From the NCBI GenBank assembly GCA_025175895.1, contig CM045988.1:90245137-90309136 (forward strand): a stretch of 64,000 nt of DNA, in the 5' to 3' direction. Numbering within the stretch: the stretch's first letter is position 1; the number at the start of each line of letters is the position of its first letter. Below are positions 46,079 to 56,240 of the stretch, in pieces. The position numbers and the translations under genes are program-made. The DNA is from Wurfbainia villosa. Taxonomy: Eukaryota; Streptophyta; Magnoliopsida; Zingiberales; Zingiberaceae. Under the pieces are notes generated by a model. That model searched no databases and had not been told where the DNA came from. It saw nothing but the letters and a program-made list of their open reading frames with translations.

Positions 46079-46943
46079 ATGGAGGGTTTCTCCGTCGATC
46101 AAGTGCAGGAGGGAGCGGCGGCAATGGCGTCAAACCCCGTCAAGATCGGGGAGCTAGTGGCCAAGAAGCTGGCGCTGTGGCACACCCCTACGTTCCGGCC
46201 CATTATGACCCACGGCGAGCTGGAGCCCCTCATGGCCGCGGCCGGCTTCGTCCCGCTCCCCCTGCCGCTGCCGTCGCCCGAGGGGCAGGAACAACCCGCA
46301 GGTTTGGTGTGGAGAGAGTACGCTTCGCCGTTGGTAGCGCCGGCGGCGGCGGGAGCCTGGAAGGGGAAAGACAGAAAGAGCCACGCATCGGTAATTGCGC
46401 CTTGCCCGCGCCTTCCGTACCCCCGGATCGACGGCCTGCACCTCGAGACCTACAAGGCCTTCTTCCTGGCCCTCGAATTCTACCTCTGCCCGATCAGAGT
46501 TCCCAATCTCTTCCATATCAGGTAGTCAGGTGCACCGGCTGCGCGTGGTCACAATCTTTTTCACAGTTTGTGGGTAATTTTTCTTGATCTGTTCCAGGAC
46601 CATGCCGCTTTCGACGGAGCAAGGCCGCGAATTCGAGAAAGTCTACCGGACCATGAAGGACTGCGAGATGACCGTCGATGTAGGTAGCATCCTGGTGTAC
46701 CGCGACGGCTCCCTAGATCACATTACCAGGATCACTTGCAGCCAATTCGGCGACGACGACGAGATCCACGATGACAGCAGCAGCAGCAGCAGCAACGCTG
46801 CCCGTGCCATCAGCGGAGGTGCCGGTTACTCCATGAACAAAACCGAGCGCAACGATGGTATCGACGACGACGCAGCTAAACTGTCCCGCTTCGTTCGGCT
46901 CGAGGATCTTTTACCCGACGCCGGCTCGAGTTCTCGGAGCTAG
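46079..46943 (+). CDS. Two-exon plant gene of unknown function
   Basis: Exons 46079-46521 and 46598-46943 joined by a 76-bp intron (CAG|GTAGTC ... TTCCAG|GACC, phase 2) give 262 residues. I chose the ATG at 46079 (MEGFSVDQVQEGAAAMASNP) because the upstream ATG at 45968 lies in a likely MITE. Visible parts: a short N-terminal helix (VKIGELVAKKLALWH), a Pro/Ala-rich linker, then a compact segment spanning the intron (IDGLHLETYKAFFLALEFYL, VPNLFHIRTMPL, EFEKVYRTMKDCEM, SILVYRDGSL). The tail is acidic with a Ser run and ends RFVRLEDLLPDAGSSSRS. I do not recognise the family. High GC in exon 1 and retained frame across the intron argue that it is real. No signal peptide or membrane segment is expected from the 46079 start. 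Confidence 0.8.
46522..46597 (+). other. Intron of the host gene
   Basis: GT...AG, 76 bp, with a CTTGAT branch-like element before the pyrimidine-rich acceptor TTTTTCTTGATCTGTTCCAG. Splicing gives HIR|TMPL in frame. Reading through stops at the first codon (TAG at 46523-46525). Confidence 0.8.
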
Positions 46944-47476
46944 GGATTCTTGATCGGTTAGTCGTCCTTTCTTCCTCTTCTCCAGCATTCTTGAATATTC
47001 ATGGATTAATTTAAAATACGCCGATAGAATTTTTAGAGAGGCTCTACTGTGTCTGTGCCAGCAAGAGAAACCCTAAATCCTCTTCTTCGGCTTCGTTGCT
47101 CTCCACTCTCTATATCTGTAGACTGTAGCGAAACCTAGCGAAACCCTAAATCCTCCTGTTCGTCTTCGTTGCTCTCCGTTTTCTGTATCTGTAGCGAAAC
47201 CCTAAACCAAAACCCCGATACATAACCTGATCCTGATCCTAGCTAATCAGCGAGCTAACGTATCAGGGAATGAACCTGCTCATAGAGGAACAGTAGAAAG
47301 TCTGAAGCATAACCAAAGGGGACTGCTCCGACAACTAAAAAGTAGCAACTACTGCCGCCATGGAAACCCTAAACGATAAATCAAAACTCTGCATCAGAAA
47401 AGATCAAGAACACTACTAATTCCTATCCGATTAATTACTAGTTTATTCTGTATGATCTCCTAGCTATATTTCTTAG
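46944..47476 (+). other. Region downstream of the host gene
   Basis: Probably 3' untranslated sequence followed by non-coding DNA. At 47067-47205 a unit of about 73-76 bp occurs twice: CGAAACCCTAAATCCTC, then TTCGTTGCTCTCC and TATCTGTAG. A third AAACCCTAA follows at 47198. AAACCCTAA is the telo-box found in promoters of plant ribosomal and cell-cycle genes. No open frame follows, so a promoter role is not shown. Confidence 0.5.
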
Positions 47477-48423
47477 GTGGGTATTTGGTTGAAGGGTTTG
47501 GAATGAGAAAATATATAACTATTTAATTGGTTAATAGATTTGAGATTTAGATTTTAGAATGATTTTAAATTATCGAAGAATCAATGAAATCTGAGCTAAT
47601 GGTGGGTTTGGAAATGAGAATGGGAATGATAAACGGTCGTCGATCATCGCCCGTCGTCCGTCCGACGGTCGTCGATTGTCGGTGATCGACGATCGACGAT
47701 CGGTGTCGACGAGCAACGAGCAGCGAGTGGCAGGTGACGAGCGGCGAGTAGCAGCCGGTGACTAACGATCAACGACCAACGACTGGCGATCGAAAGTTGA
47801 TGATCGGTGTCGGCGGGCGGTCGACGGGCGTCGACGGTTGACGATCGACTGGCGGGCGGTCGACGATGATCGACGGGCGGCCAGCGACGGATGACCAACG
47901 GTCGGTGAGCGACCAGCGGCGGGCAACGGACAGTGAGCGGCGAGGCACCCGACGCCGTCGGCGATTGTCGGTCGCTGTCGACGATCGGCGATCGTCGACT
48001 GTCGGCGATCGGCAATCGTCGATAGTCGGTTGTCCCCAAACAGAGTCGAGTGTCGGTTGTCAGTCATCGACCGTTGGCTGATCACCGATCGTCAATCGTC
48101 GACTGTCGTCCGTCGATCGTCGATCGTCGTTGATCGCTCGTCGATCATCCACAATCACCAACTGTGGCCCATCGTCGGTCATCAACTGTTGACAATTGTC
48201 AATTGTCCGATGACCGATGACCATTGGTTGTCGCCCGTCGGTCATCCGCTGACCGACGACGATGGTTAGTCAACGATCGTCAATAACGATATCGACATCA
48301 TCTCTATCTTCATTTTCAATTTATAAATTAAATAATATTAATGAAATGACTAAATCAATTCTCATTCTATTCTATTATTAAATTCATTCACATTTTTTTT
48401 TTCAAACTCAAATCAAACGTCAC
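47477..48423. mobile_element. MITE-like element with a CGACGATCG repeat core
   Basis: The outer parts (GTGGGTATTTGGTTGAAGGG left; complement of GTGACGTTTGATTTGAG right) form a weak inverted pair. They carry GGAATGAGAA / TTCTCATTC blocks typical of small plant DNA elements. I see no convincing target duplication. The core (47636-48290) is a non-periodic mosaic of GTCGACGATCG-like words on both strands. Confidence 0.5.
47636..48290. repeat. CGACGATCG-type low-complexity core
   Basis: Some 650 bp composed mainly of GTCGTCGATC, GACGATCGACGATCG, CGACGGGCGGTCGACG, GTCGGCGATCGGCAATCG and similar words. The word is close to self-complementary, so both strands look alike. Open frames occur in several phases only because of composition. 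The surrounding DNA is AT-rich, so the GC and CpG jump is abrupt at both edges. Confidence 0.85.
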
Positions 48424-49635
48424 GTTAATGTATCATTGCGATAAACCTAAACCTCTTGCTTTGTAATTAAATTTGGGGCCTTTGCCAAAAATGTGAAATT
48501 ATTCGGCTAAAAATAAAGTGGAATTATAAATTTAGAAGGATAATTACTGGAGTGTCTGGTATGCAAATTAAGGAATGGATTAGACTTTTTTTTTTTAGCA
48601 AATTTGATATTTCGATATGAATAAACTTATTTATTAATTTAAATAATCTTAATTTTTTTAATATAAATACATAAAATTTATAAATTTTATGATTTAAAAT
48701 TATCTATGATATCATTAAAAAAATTAATATATATAAGTCTCATAAATTAGATAGACATTTAATTAATTTATAAGGACAATATTAATCTTAATTATTTGTT
48801 AAGTTCGATAAGATTTTTAATAAATAAATTTGAACAAGCTCAATAAGTAAATAAATAATTTGAAATATAGTTAAAATAGGTTAATTTGACTAGATACTAA
48901 AGCACTCTTAAATGATTTATTATTACATTTAAATCGTCGTATTAATATTAATTCCATCTTGTTTGTGAAAATCCAAGTTCCCATTCTTTTAAGCTTTTGA
49001 AGCAAAAGTAAAGAGTTACTTTGTAGTAATTTCATTTAAGTTAGCGACATAATATCTAAAGGAGATGCCCTAGTAAATTAGGTGTGCAAATTTGCAATGC
49101 ACCTTCACTAGTAAATTGCAATGCTAAAAACCTCAGGTGAATAAATAATTAAATAAATCATAATTTGAATTTCAAAAGGGATAAATATTTTGAAGGTAAA
49201 TCTTTGAGTATGAATAAGTTGCTGTCCAAATTTATTTAGTAGATGAATCAAGGGAAAAATAGGTGAAGTTTGAATACTTAAATTATTTTTAAAAAATAAA
49301 TAAATAAGTTATTATTCTTTGAGACTTGAACGTCAATTTCCTCGTGGCCCAAGTTCGGTTCTGGCCCAATAAATTCGAGCAGAAGTCTTTTTCTCAAGCA
49401 ATTTAACTAAAAAAATTATTCAATATATAAAATCAATTCAAAATTAAAAATAGGAAGATATATCTATCACTAGAAATCATGTATGTATTTTAAATCACAA
49501 ACTAGACGAGATATGTCTTTTAAAATATTGGCTATGAGCTTAGATCATTAATTGCCGGCGAGTTAGAAAAATTCATAGAGTGGAAGCAATTATATATTTT
49601 AAACTATTTTCGAAGCAATTATATTTGTTTTTGTC
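48424..49635. other. AT-rich gene-free stretch
   Basis: No coding frame, terminal repeats or RNA signature is recognised. Short runs of A/T and one GC-richer patch near 49330-49385 are seen. Confidence 0.5.
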
Positions 49636-50080
49636 TTTTATACAAAAAATACACAATTCCAATCATTCAAGGAAGCTTTAACGAAACCCTCATTTAATAT
49701 TTCTATCGGGACGGACAAACGTACAAATCTCGCGTGCTGCTTACAACTCTTTAATTTCTTCCTTTGCAAAATTCCTAAGACGCATCTAATTTTGGGGGAA
49801 TATTTAGGCGCGTTTGGCAATATTATCATTTTCTATTTTCTGAAAAATAAAAAACGTTTTTTTTTTGTTTTTCAAAAAATTCTCTCTCAAAAAATGGAGA
49901 TGGAAAACGCCAACCAAACATATTTTCTCGTTTTCTCAGAAAATGAAAACAGAAAATAGAAAATTTTCTCTCTACCAAACGCCCCCTTAGTATTACATTT
50001 TTCATATTTTTCAATGAGGTAATTTTTTTTTTTTAAAATAAAAAATTCTTCACTGCATGACTAAAAAATTACAAAAAAAA
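49636..50080. repeat. Segmental duplication, right part of copy A
   Basis: Matches 60968-61260: both contain AATCATTCAAGGAAGCTTTA, ACGAAACCCTCATTTAATAT, TTCCTTTGCAAAATTCC and AAAAAATTCTTCACTGCA in the same order. Copy A is longer by the MITE at 49807-49986. Confidence 0.88.
49804..49989. mobile_element. PIF/Harbinger (Tourist)-like MITE with TTA duplication
   Basis: The 180-bp unit 49807-49986 starts GGCGCGTTTGGCAA and ends CTACCAAACGCCCCC, an inverted pair with GCGTTTGG / CCAAACGC. It is flanked by TTA on both sides. The core is symmetrical around TTTTCTATTTTCTG-like words. The duplicated locus near 61130 lacks it (GGGGAATTTTCAGTATTACA), giving an empty site. Confidence 0.85.
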
Positions 50081-50121
50081 ACTGTGGATTTATCTGGGCA
50101 ATCCAATTGTGTTCAAGGGCG

Positions 50122-50473
50122 TGTTAGATATAGATTACCGAGATAAGATATGTATAAATTTATAATATTGTAAATACTTACAGTTTTTAATGAAGAATTT
50201 GATATCCAAGCTTTATACCTGTGCTTGTCGTCGGAAGGGCAATTACAATAGAAAAGTCCTCCAAAGATTCACTAACCAAAACCCACCTTTTCTCCTTAGA
50301 TGATCACCTCTTCTTCCTCTTTCTTTTATAGTTTGGATGGAGACTTTTGATTTCCAAACATTAATACATTGACTGCATAACTTATGCCAATGTTGAATGC
50401 TTTGGCTGCTTTTGGCTGCAATGGTTGTTGTGGCTACGCAACTTATGCGCAGCCATAACGTCTGATGTCTTCA
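50122..50473 (-). repeat. 3' LTR of copia-2
   Basis: In plus orientation it starts TGTTAGATATAGATTACC and ends GATGTCTTCA. TG...CA is intact. The partner at 57555 has TA for the first TG and ends TTCG. Confidence 0.9.
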
Positions 50474-50482
50474 TCTCCCACT
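50474..50482 (-). promoter_or_regulatory. Polypurine tract of copia-2
   Basis: TCTCCCACT on the plus strand, that is AGTGGGAGA immediately before the 3' LTR on the coding strand. This is the standard plant copia form. Confidence 0.85.
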
Positions 50483-51670
50483 AATTCAAGTTATGCCACA
50501 AAGGTAAATGACTATAAATACATAAAGAATAGATTTAAGAGTCACATAGACTAATAAGAATAGAGATTCATAGTCACTAAGACTAGATAGTCACAACGAC
50601 TAGACCATAACATCAAATTTATACTTAAGGAAAATGGTTCGTGCGACAGCAAATATATTGAGCATTCATTGCTAAGAAAATTTTTACACCTTACATAGTT
50701 GCTCATTAAATGGTATATAATCATTTTCTGAATGATACATAGTCATTCTACAAGTGGCACACACTCGTTCTCCTGGATACATCAATGCTTTGTTATTTAT
50801 CTAGATTAAATTATTTACATTAATATAAACGTCTTTAATCTCTCATAAGGACCATTATGTCAAGAGTATATTCTATATCTCTTATTCACATACATTTCCA
50901 TACATAATAGAAATGAGTCGACAGTGAATAAATCTCAAAATATATAAATCTATTTAATCTTCTTATTTAGCTCGAATCCATTCATTTTAATTAGTCGCTT
51001 TCCCAGTTATGTTCCATAGACCGAATCATCCATAGTCAATAGGTTTACATACTAAAGTAGCAGACCCTGATTAAAACTTCAAGTAGACGACTAAATAGTC
51101 ACTTAAGGCAAATACCGAGAGTAACATATAATCTCAAGGGCTCACATAGTAGAGAAGCAGGGATCTATTCTCCTACTACCCTTGTTGTCGTCAAAGCACA
51201 TGTGGTATGAATCACATATTACGATGTTATTCTCTTTACAAAAAATAAAAAAAAGAGCACATGTACATATGTTAATCTAGACATTCCCAATGTCTAATCT
51301 TGAATTCAACTTATGAATTCTAATCTGGCTTTTAAACATGTTTAGTAAATGATAAGATCATTTACTTCGATCATTGCTCTACAGAGGATCATCTTGATAC
51401 AAATATCAAGGCGACCCTAGTTTATAGAAATGCAATAATTTTACAGCCACACAAGCTAACGACTACATAAACTGACCTATAAGCACCGGTCTTACCTCTA
51501 TTTATACACAACAAATAGAGATGATTGTCCATGTGAGAGGATCAATCTTAACCTGTCAACATGCTTACTGATTTATCTGAATGTAACATAACATATACAC
51601 TGAATAGATTATGACATTCCTTAATCAAATCATCTCATTAAACTCCGATTGCGATTACAACTTTGTTACA
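50483..51670 (-). other. 3' non-coding region of copia-2
   Basis: Lies between the end of the polyprotein and the polypurine tract and is about 1.2 kb, longer than in many copia elements. It contains repeated TCACTAAGACTAGATAGTCAC-type words (50550-50610) and CATAGTCATT/ATAGTTGCTCATT variants near 50690-50750. No frame is supported. Confidence 0.5.
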
Positions 51671-52448
51671 TTCTTCGAAGTCCCAACGACTTCACATGCT
51701 CATTAAATGACTCTCTAGTCATTGACTTAGTAAAAGGATCTACAAGCATAGCACGTATAGGGATATACTCAAGAATCACCTTTTTTTAGCAACAATATCC
51801 CTTATAAAGTTATACTTTATAGCTATATGTTTGTCCTTGCTGTGATATTTGGGATCCTTGAAAAAAGTCATAGCAGCTTGACTATCACAAAGAGATAAGA
51901 ATCGACTCTTACCGCCCTCGCATATTCGATGTTTCAGAACCTCCGTGAATCGCACCACTTTCAGACAACGAACATGTCATATATTCAGCTTCCATTGTTG
52001 ACAAGGCTATACAAGCTTGTTTCTTGCTAGTCTAAGAGATGACACCACTATTTAGTAAGAACGCATAGCCTGATGTGGATTTTCTATCATCCAGGTCCCT
52101 AGCCCAATCTATATCTGAGTAACCATTTAGGCTCATATCTGATCCTTGAAAATATAAACAGTAATTTGTTATTTCTTTCATATATCTGAATATCTTTTTC
52201 ACCGCTTTCCAGTGTCTCAGTTCTGGTTTTGATTGGAACCGATTGACTAAGCCAACAGCATAGCTGATATCGGGATGTGTACACAACACGGTGTACATCA
52301 AACTACCAACAACACTGGCATATGATTTTTTCTTCATATCGACTATTTCTATAGGAGTCTTGGGACACATACTCTTGCTCAAAACAGTACCTTTCGCTAT
52401 TGGTGTCCGTTCAATATTACATTCAGACATACTGAAATGTTGTAACAT
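51671..52448 (-). pseudogene. copia-2 RNase H
   Basis: 52448-52032 reads KSYASVVGSLMYTVLCTHPD, ISYAVGLVNRFQSKPELRHW, DWARDLDDRKSTSGYAFLLN and a stop where Trp is expected after GVIS. TMEAEYMTCS follows around 51990-51960 in another frame. 51958-51776 has SLCDSQAAMTFFKDPKYHSK followed by DKHIAIKYNFIRD; the last part gives DPFTKSMTRESFNEHVKSLG. The expected acidic motifs are present but spread over frames. Confidence 0.88.
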
Positions 52449-53163
52449 CTTATTTATATAAGCCTCTTAAGACAGACGCAAAAGTCTTTTCGATCGATCT
52501 CTCACGATCTTTACACCTAAGATGTATTCAGCTTCTCCCATATCTATTGTGTCAAATTGTGATGAAAGCCACTTTTTGATTTCTATCACAAGTCTTATGT
52601 CATTTTCTGCGATCAGCAGATCATCAATGTATAATGATAAAATGACATACTTTTCTTTTTTCCTTTCTCAGGAAAATACAATGATCCTCATTGATCATTT
52701 CGAAACCATAAAATAAAACGACTTCGTTAAATCTTATATTCCATTGTCTTAACGCTTGCTTTAGCCCATATATAGACTTTTTAAGTCTACATACTTTACT
52801 CTCTTGACCTTTAGTAATGAAACCTTCTGGTTGTACCATATAAATTTTCTCGTCAAGCTCACCTTTAAGAAAAGTAGTTTTTACATCCATTTGATGTAAC
52901 TCCAAGTCATAATTTGCTACTAAAGCCAAAATGACTCGAATTGACACAAATTTTACTACGGGAGAAAATACCTCTTCATAGTCAATACCCTTCAATTGGG
53001 TATACCCTTTTGCAACCAAGCGGACTTTGTATCGATTAATCGATCCATCAACTTTTCTCCTAATTTTGAGAATCCACTTATTCCCAATAGCCCTTCTGCG
53101 AAGAGGAAGATCGACTAAATCCCAAACATGATTCTTTATCATCGACTTTATTTCTTCTTCCAT
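52449..53163 (-). pseudogene. copia-2 reverse transcriptase
   Basis: The open frame 53163-52624 holds NHVWDLVDLPLRRRAIGNKW, RLVAKGYTQLKGIDYEEVFS, HQMDVKTTFLKGELDEKIYM and KKSIYGLKQALRQWN. It ends just before the catalytic YIDD, which is read in the next frame (YIDDLLIAEND, near 52635-52600). LGVKIVRDRSKRLL-type residues follow near 52510. The frameshift directly before the catalytic motif disables the enzyme. Confidence 0.9.
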
Positions 53164-53239
53164 TGTTATTTTCTATTTTTCTTTAACACTACATCCCAAT
53201 GCTTCCTTAATGGATTGAGGTTCATCATCGTCAACTAAG

Positions 53240-53685
53240 TAGATCAAGGTCCGGTCAAACCCGACTTACCCGAACCGACCGTGGTCAATCTGGTCGCTAA
53301 TCGCCAGGTTTCCGGACTGTGACGACCGACGACCGCTATAGCGGTCCTGCCCGCTTTAAAACCGAACCGAAAACAAAAACCGCATTTAAAAAAATTTAAC
53401 CGAGCACGACTGTCATACACACGCTGTCGCTGTTTTCCTCGCTACACTAAGACGGGCGTGTCGCACGGCACAGAGGCGTGTCGATTACAGCAGCGTGATC
53501 AACACAAAGCGTGTCGACTGGACCGCGACAATTCGACCGACGACCGGACGGACGGACCGGGCTCCATGACGACCGAATCGCCACGAGCGGGCCGGTTAAG
53601 GGTCGGTATTTTGTCAACCCGGACCCGACGGTTTCGACCCGGACCCGAACCGAACCCGGACCGTGGCCAGGTCTAACTAGAAGTG
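53240..53685. mobile_element. GC-rich insertion inside copia-2
   Basis: About 440 bp, sharply GC-rich, full of ACCCGAACC / GGTTCGGGT and CGACCG words. It sits between the integrase C-terminal part and the reverse transcriptase. Edges are near AACTAAG|TAGATCAAGG and CAGGTCT|AACTAG; AACTA-G on both sides could be a short target duplication. Weak inverted ends (GGTCCGGTC versus GGCCACGGTC on the complement). Composition recalls non-autonomous hAT elements, but the class is not established. Frames across it are compositional. Confidence 0.5.
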
Positions 53686-54723
53686 TCATCATTGCCTCAT
53701 TCTCAATATCAAACCTTTTCTTAGGTTTGATCTTACGAACACTTCTTCATAAGTTGGGTTGTTGAGAAGTCAATTCATGACTTGACAAATTACTCCCATT
53801 CGGTTGACTAGACTCGGGCATCCCTTCTGACACATCTTTTGTTGATAATATTTCATCCTCCTCAACTAGAGGAATTGTTTTATCAACGTTACCTCTAGCT
53901 GGGAACTCTGTTTCGAGAAAAGTTGCATCTCTCAATTCTATTTCAGAGATGGTTTCATCTTGATTCTCACCAATGAAAGTATAACCTTTGGAGGTCTCAA
54001 AATATCTTATAAAGATACATTTCTTACCTCTAGGTCCTAGTTTTTCATATTTGTGAGAACTATCATGAACGTAAACAGCTGACCCCCATGGTCTCAGATT
54101 ACTAAAATCTAGTTTTCTGCTTATCCAACATTCATATGGGGTAGATGGAACTGACTTCGAAGACACTTTGTTAAATATATAGGTCGCAACTAGTAATGCA
54201 TCTGCCCAATAGAAGATCGGCAAATTAGTCTATGCCATCATATACCTAACCATTTCAAGAAGAGTCTGATTTTTTCTTTTAGCAACCCATTTTACTGTGG
54301 AGTTCCTGGGATTGTTAGCTGTATAATAATCCTTTTATCATTACATATTGTCTTGAACAAATCAGACAAATATTCACCTCCACGATCAATGCGTAAGGTC
54401 TTAATCTTACGATCCAATTGATTCTCAACGTCGTTCATATAACGAATGAAGCAATCCAGTGCTTCAGATTTATGAGAAATCAAATACACATGATCGAAAT
54501 GAGAGAAATCATCAATGAATGTAATGAAATAGGAAGCTCCATGTCTATCCCTCATATTCATTAGACCACAAATATCCGAATGAACTAATTGCAATGGAGA
54601 ATCAACCCTAATAACCTTACTAAATGGTTTTCTAGTTGCATTTCCAGCAAGACAATGCTCACATATAGACAAGTTAATCTTAGCACGAGTGTCCAATAAG
54701 CCCTCTCTTGCTAACTGATTCAT
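53686..54723 (-). pseudogene. copia-2 integrase
   Basis: 54723-54292: ICEHCLAGNATRKPF (end of the zinc-binding segment), LVHSDICGLMNMRDRHGASY with the first catalytic Asp, FITFIDDFSHFDHVYLISHK, and LRIDRGGEYLSDLFKTIC with the second Asp. The frame runs into TIPGTPQ. 54223-53747 has FYWADALLVATYIFNKVSSK, PSTPYECWISRKLDFSNLRP and GYTFIGENQDE. The segment with the catalytic Glu (NGVAERRN in relatives) lies in the 54292-54224 gap in a shifted frame. Confidence 0.88.
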
Positions 54724-54732
54724 ACGTTCTTG

Positions 54733-55320
54733 TCATATGTGTTCTAATCTAGCATGCCAAACATCATCAGATATATCTGCATCACTAGTAAGAGCAATGT
54801 TTGAAAGACTACTATCATTTCTATTGATGTCTGGTTCCACATCAAGAACCATAAAACCATTGGTCAGAAAATCATATCCTATTAACACAGAGTCAATCTT
54901 AAGTTCTACATAACGACCGTAAAAATTCATACAATAATCCAAATTAAGAAGACAATTAACGGAAACTAAATTCCGTCGAATCTTAGGAGCATATAGGACA
55001 TTATGTAAAAACAGGATTCGTCCACCACGAATGTTGAGTTTGCTAGTGCCTACTCCTTTGACTTCAACCCTTGTATTGTTTCCCACATATATCCATTGGT
55101 TGTCAGCTGGTACCCGATAGTACTCCACGAATGTAGCTCGCTCCCGAGCTATATAGTTGGTTGCTCTTGAATCTATAATCCACAAAGGATAAGAATCAAC
55201 TAACAACACATAACTAGCAACATAATACTCATGAAAAGAATTTAGACTTGGATTTACCTTTTTCAACTTGGTACATTCCCGAGCGAAATGACCTTTCTTG
55301 CCACAATTATAACAAGACAA
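54733..55320 (-). pseudogene. copia-2 zinc knuckle, protease and pre-integrase region
   Basis: Starts with the gag knuckle CYNCGKKGHFAREC (55314-55273). The protease motif reads WIIDSRATNYI: the catalytic Asp is present, but the Gly of the usual DSGA is Arg, which should abolish activity. VYVG-type residues, VLYAPKIRRNLVSV and the pre-integrase start VWHARLEHI follow. A stop at the end (TGA, 54730-54732) interrupts continuity with the integrase. Confidence 0.88.
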
Positions 55321-55889
55321 CTTGCTTCAGTGAAAGTCTTGATACTCTCACTGTGAGTCAGATTCTACTTTGTGATTTCCCAAGAATCAGGAAGGGAACG
55401 TATAACTGCTTGAATCTATTGTTTGTCGGTCAACTCATGACCAGCAGTTTTAAGCTCTCGAATCATGTTCGATATTTTTCTGAGATGTTGAACCATAGTG
55501 ACATTTGGGCGTTTTTTATAGCTGTCAAATTTAATTGTCAGCTGTCGAAGCTTGCTGAGACTAACTCCACTGTATCTCTCTCTAAGGGCTACCCAGACTA
55601 CATGAGCCGTTGGATACAGCTCATATTCAAAAACCAGGTCAACCATCATTGAACTAATCAATATCCCCTTAGCAGTGAAGTCCTTTTTCTTTCATACCTT
55701 ATAGATATCAAGATCTAGTCTGTGCTGCATGATTGTACCATCAACAGATTCAACCATTACCTGATGAACAGTCTCAAGAACCTCTTATTCCTCAAGAACA
55801 TATTGTATCTTGAGGTGCCAGATTTTGTAGTTTTTTCCATTCAATTTCTCACCCTTGTTGAGTTCTGCTATGATATTTTTAGTTGTCAT
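55321..55889 (-). pseudogene. copia-2 gag (capsid part)
   Basis: From the ATG at 55889: GEKLNGKNYKIWHLKIQYVL, EEQEVLETVHQVM, a stop where Trp is expected (near 55698), then MISSMMVDLVFEYELYPTAH, VWVALRERYSGVSLSKLRQL and NVTMVQHLRKISNMIRELKT. The stop at 55416-55418 follows ELTDKQ; IQAVIRSLPDSWE continues afterwards. This is the standard UBN2-type gag of plant copia elements. A frame change before 55320 separates it from the zinc knuckle. Confidence 0.88.
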
Positions 55890-56240
55890 ACTCTACATAA
55901 ATAAACATATTATTTTGTTATTCAGTGTAAATTCAATGTATGCAATTTCTGATTAACTCAATCTAAATTTGAATTGGTTTACAAAATCAAGTGACAACTT
56001 TGTTTCCACTCATCATTCGTATATTCCAATCTAACCGACATTGGTCAACTTTACCACATACATCTCATGCAATGAACTAATCATTAATTCAAAAGAAAAT
56101 GAACTTATCATTTCTTATTCATACTTTCAGAAATAAAAAAAATTGTTAACATATAACATTCTTTATTTCTAATCTAATCAAAACTACTGGATAAGATAGT
56201 TTATTACGTCTCCCACTAGGACAAACCCTAGTGCAGTTGT
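55890..56240 (-). other. Spacer between upstream frame and gag in copia-2
   Basis: AT-rich, no open frame. Just after the upstream frame lies AGTGGGAGACGTAATAAAC (complement of 56204-56222), a second polypurine-like tract inside the element. Confidence 0.5.

Noticed and set aside
47644..48269. Several Arg/Ser/Asp-rich open frames on both strands
   Set aside because: Produced by the CGACGATCG word composition; no start context, splice signals or recognisable domains.
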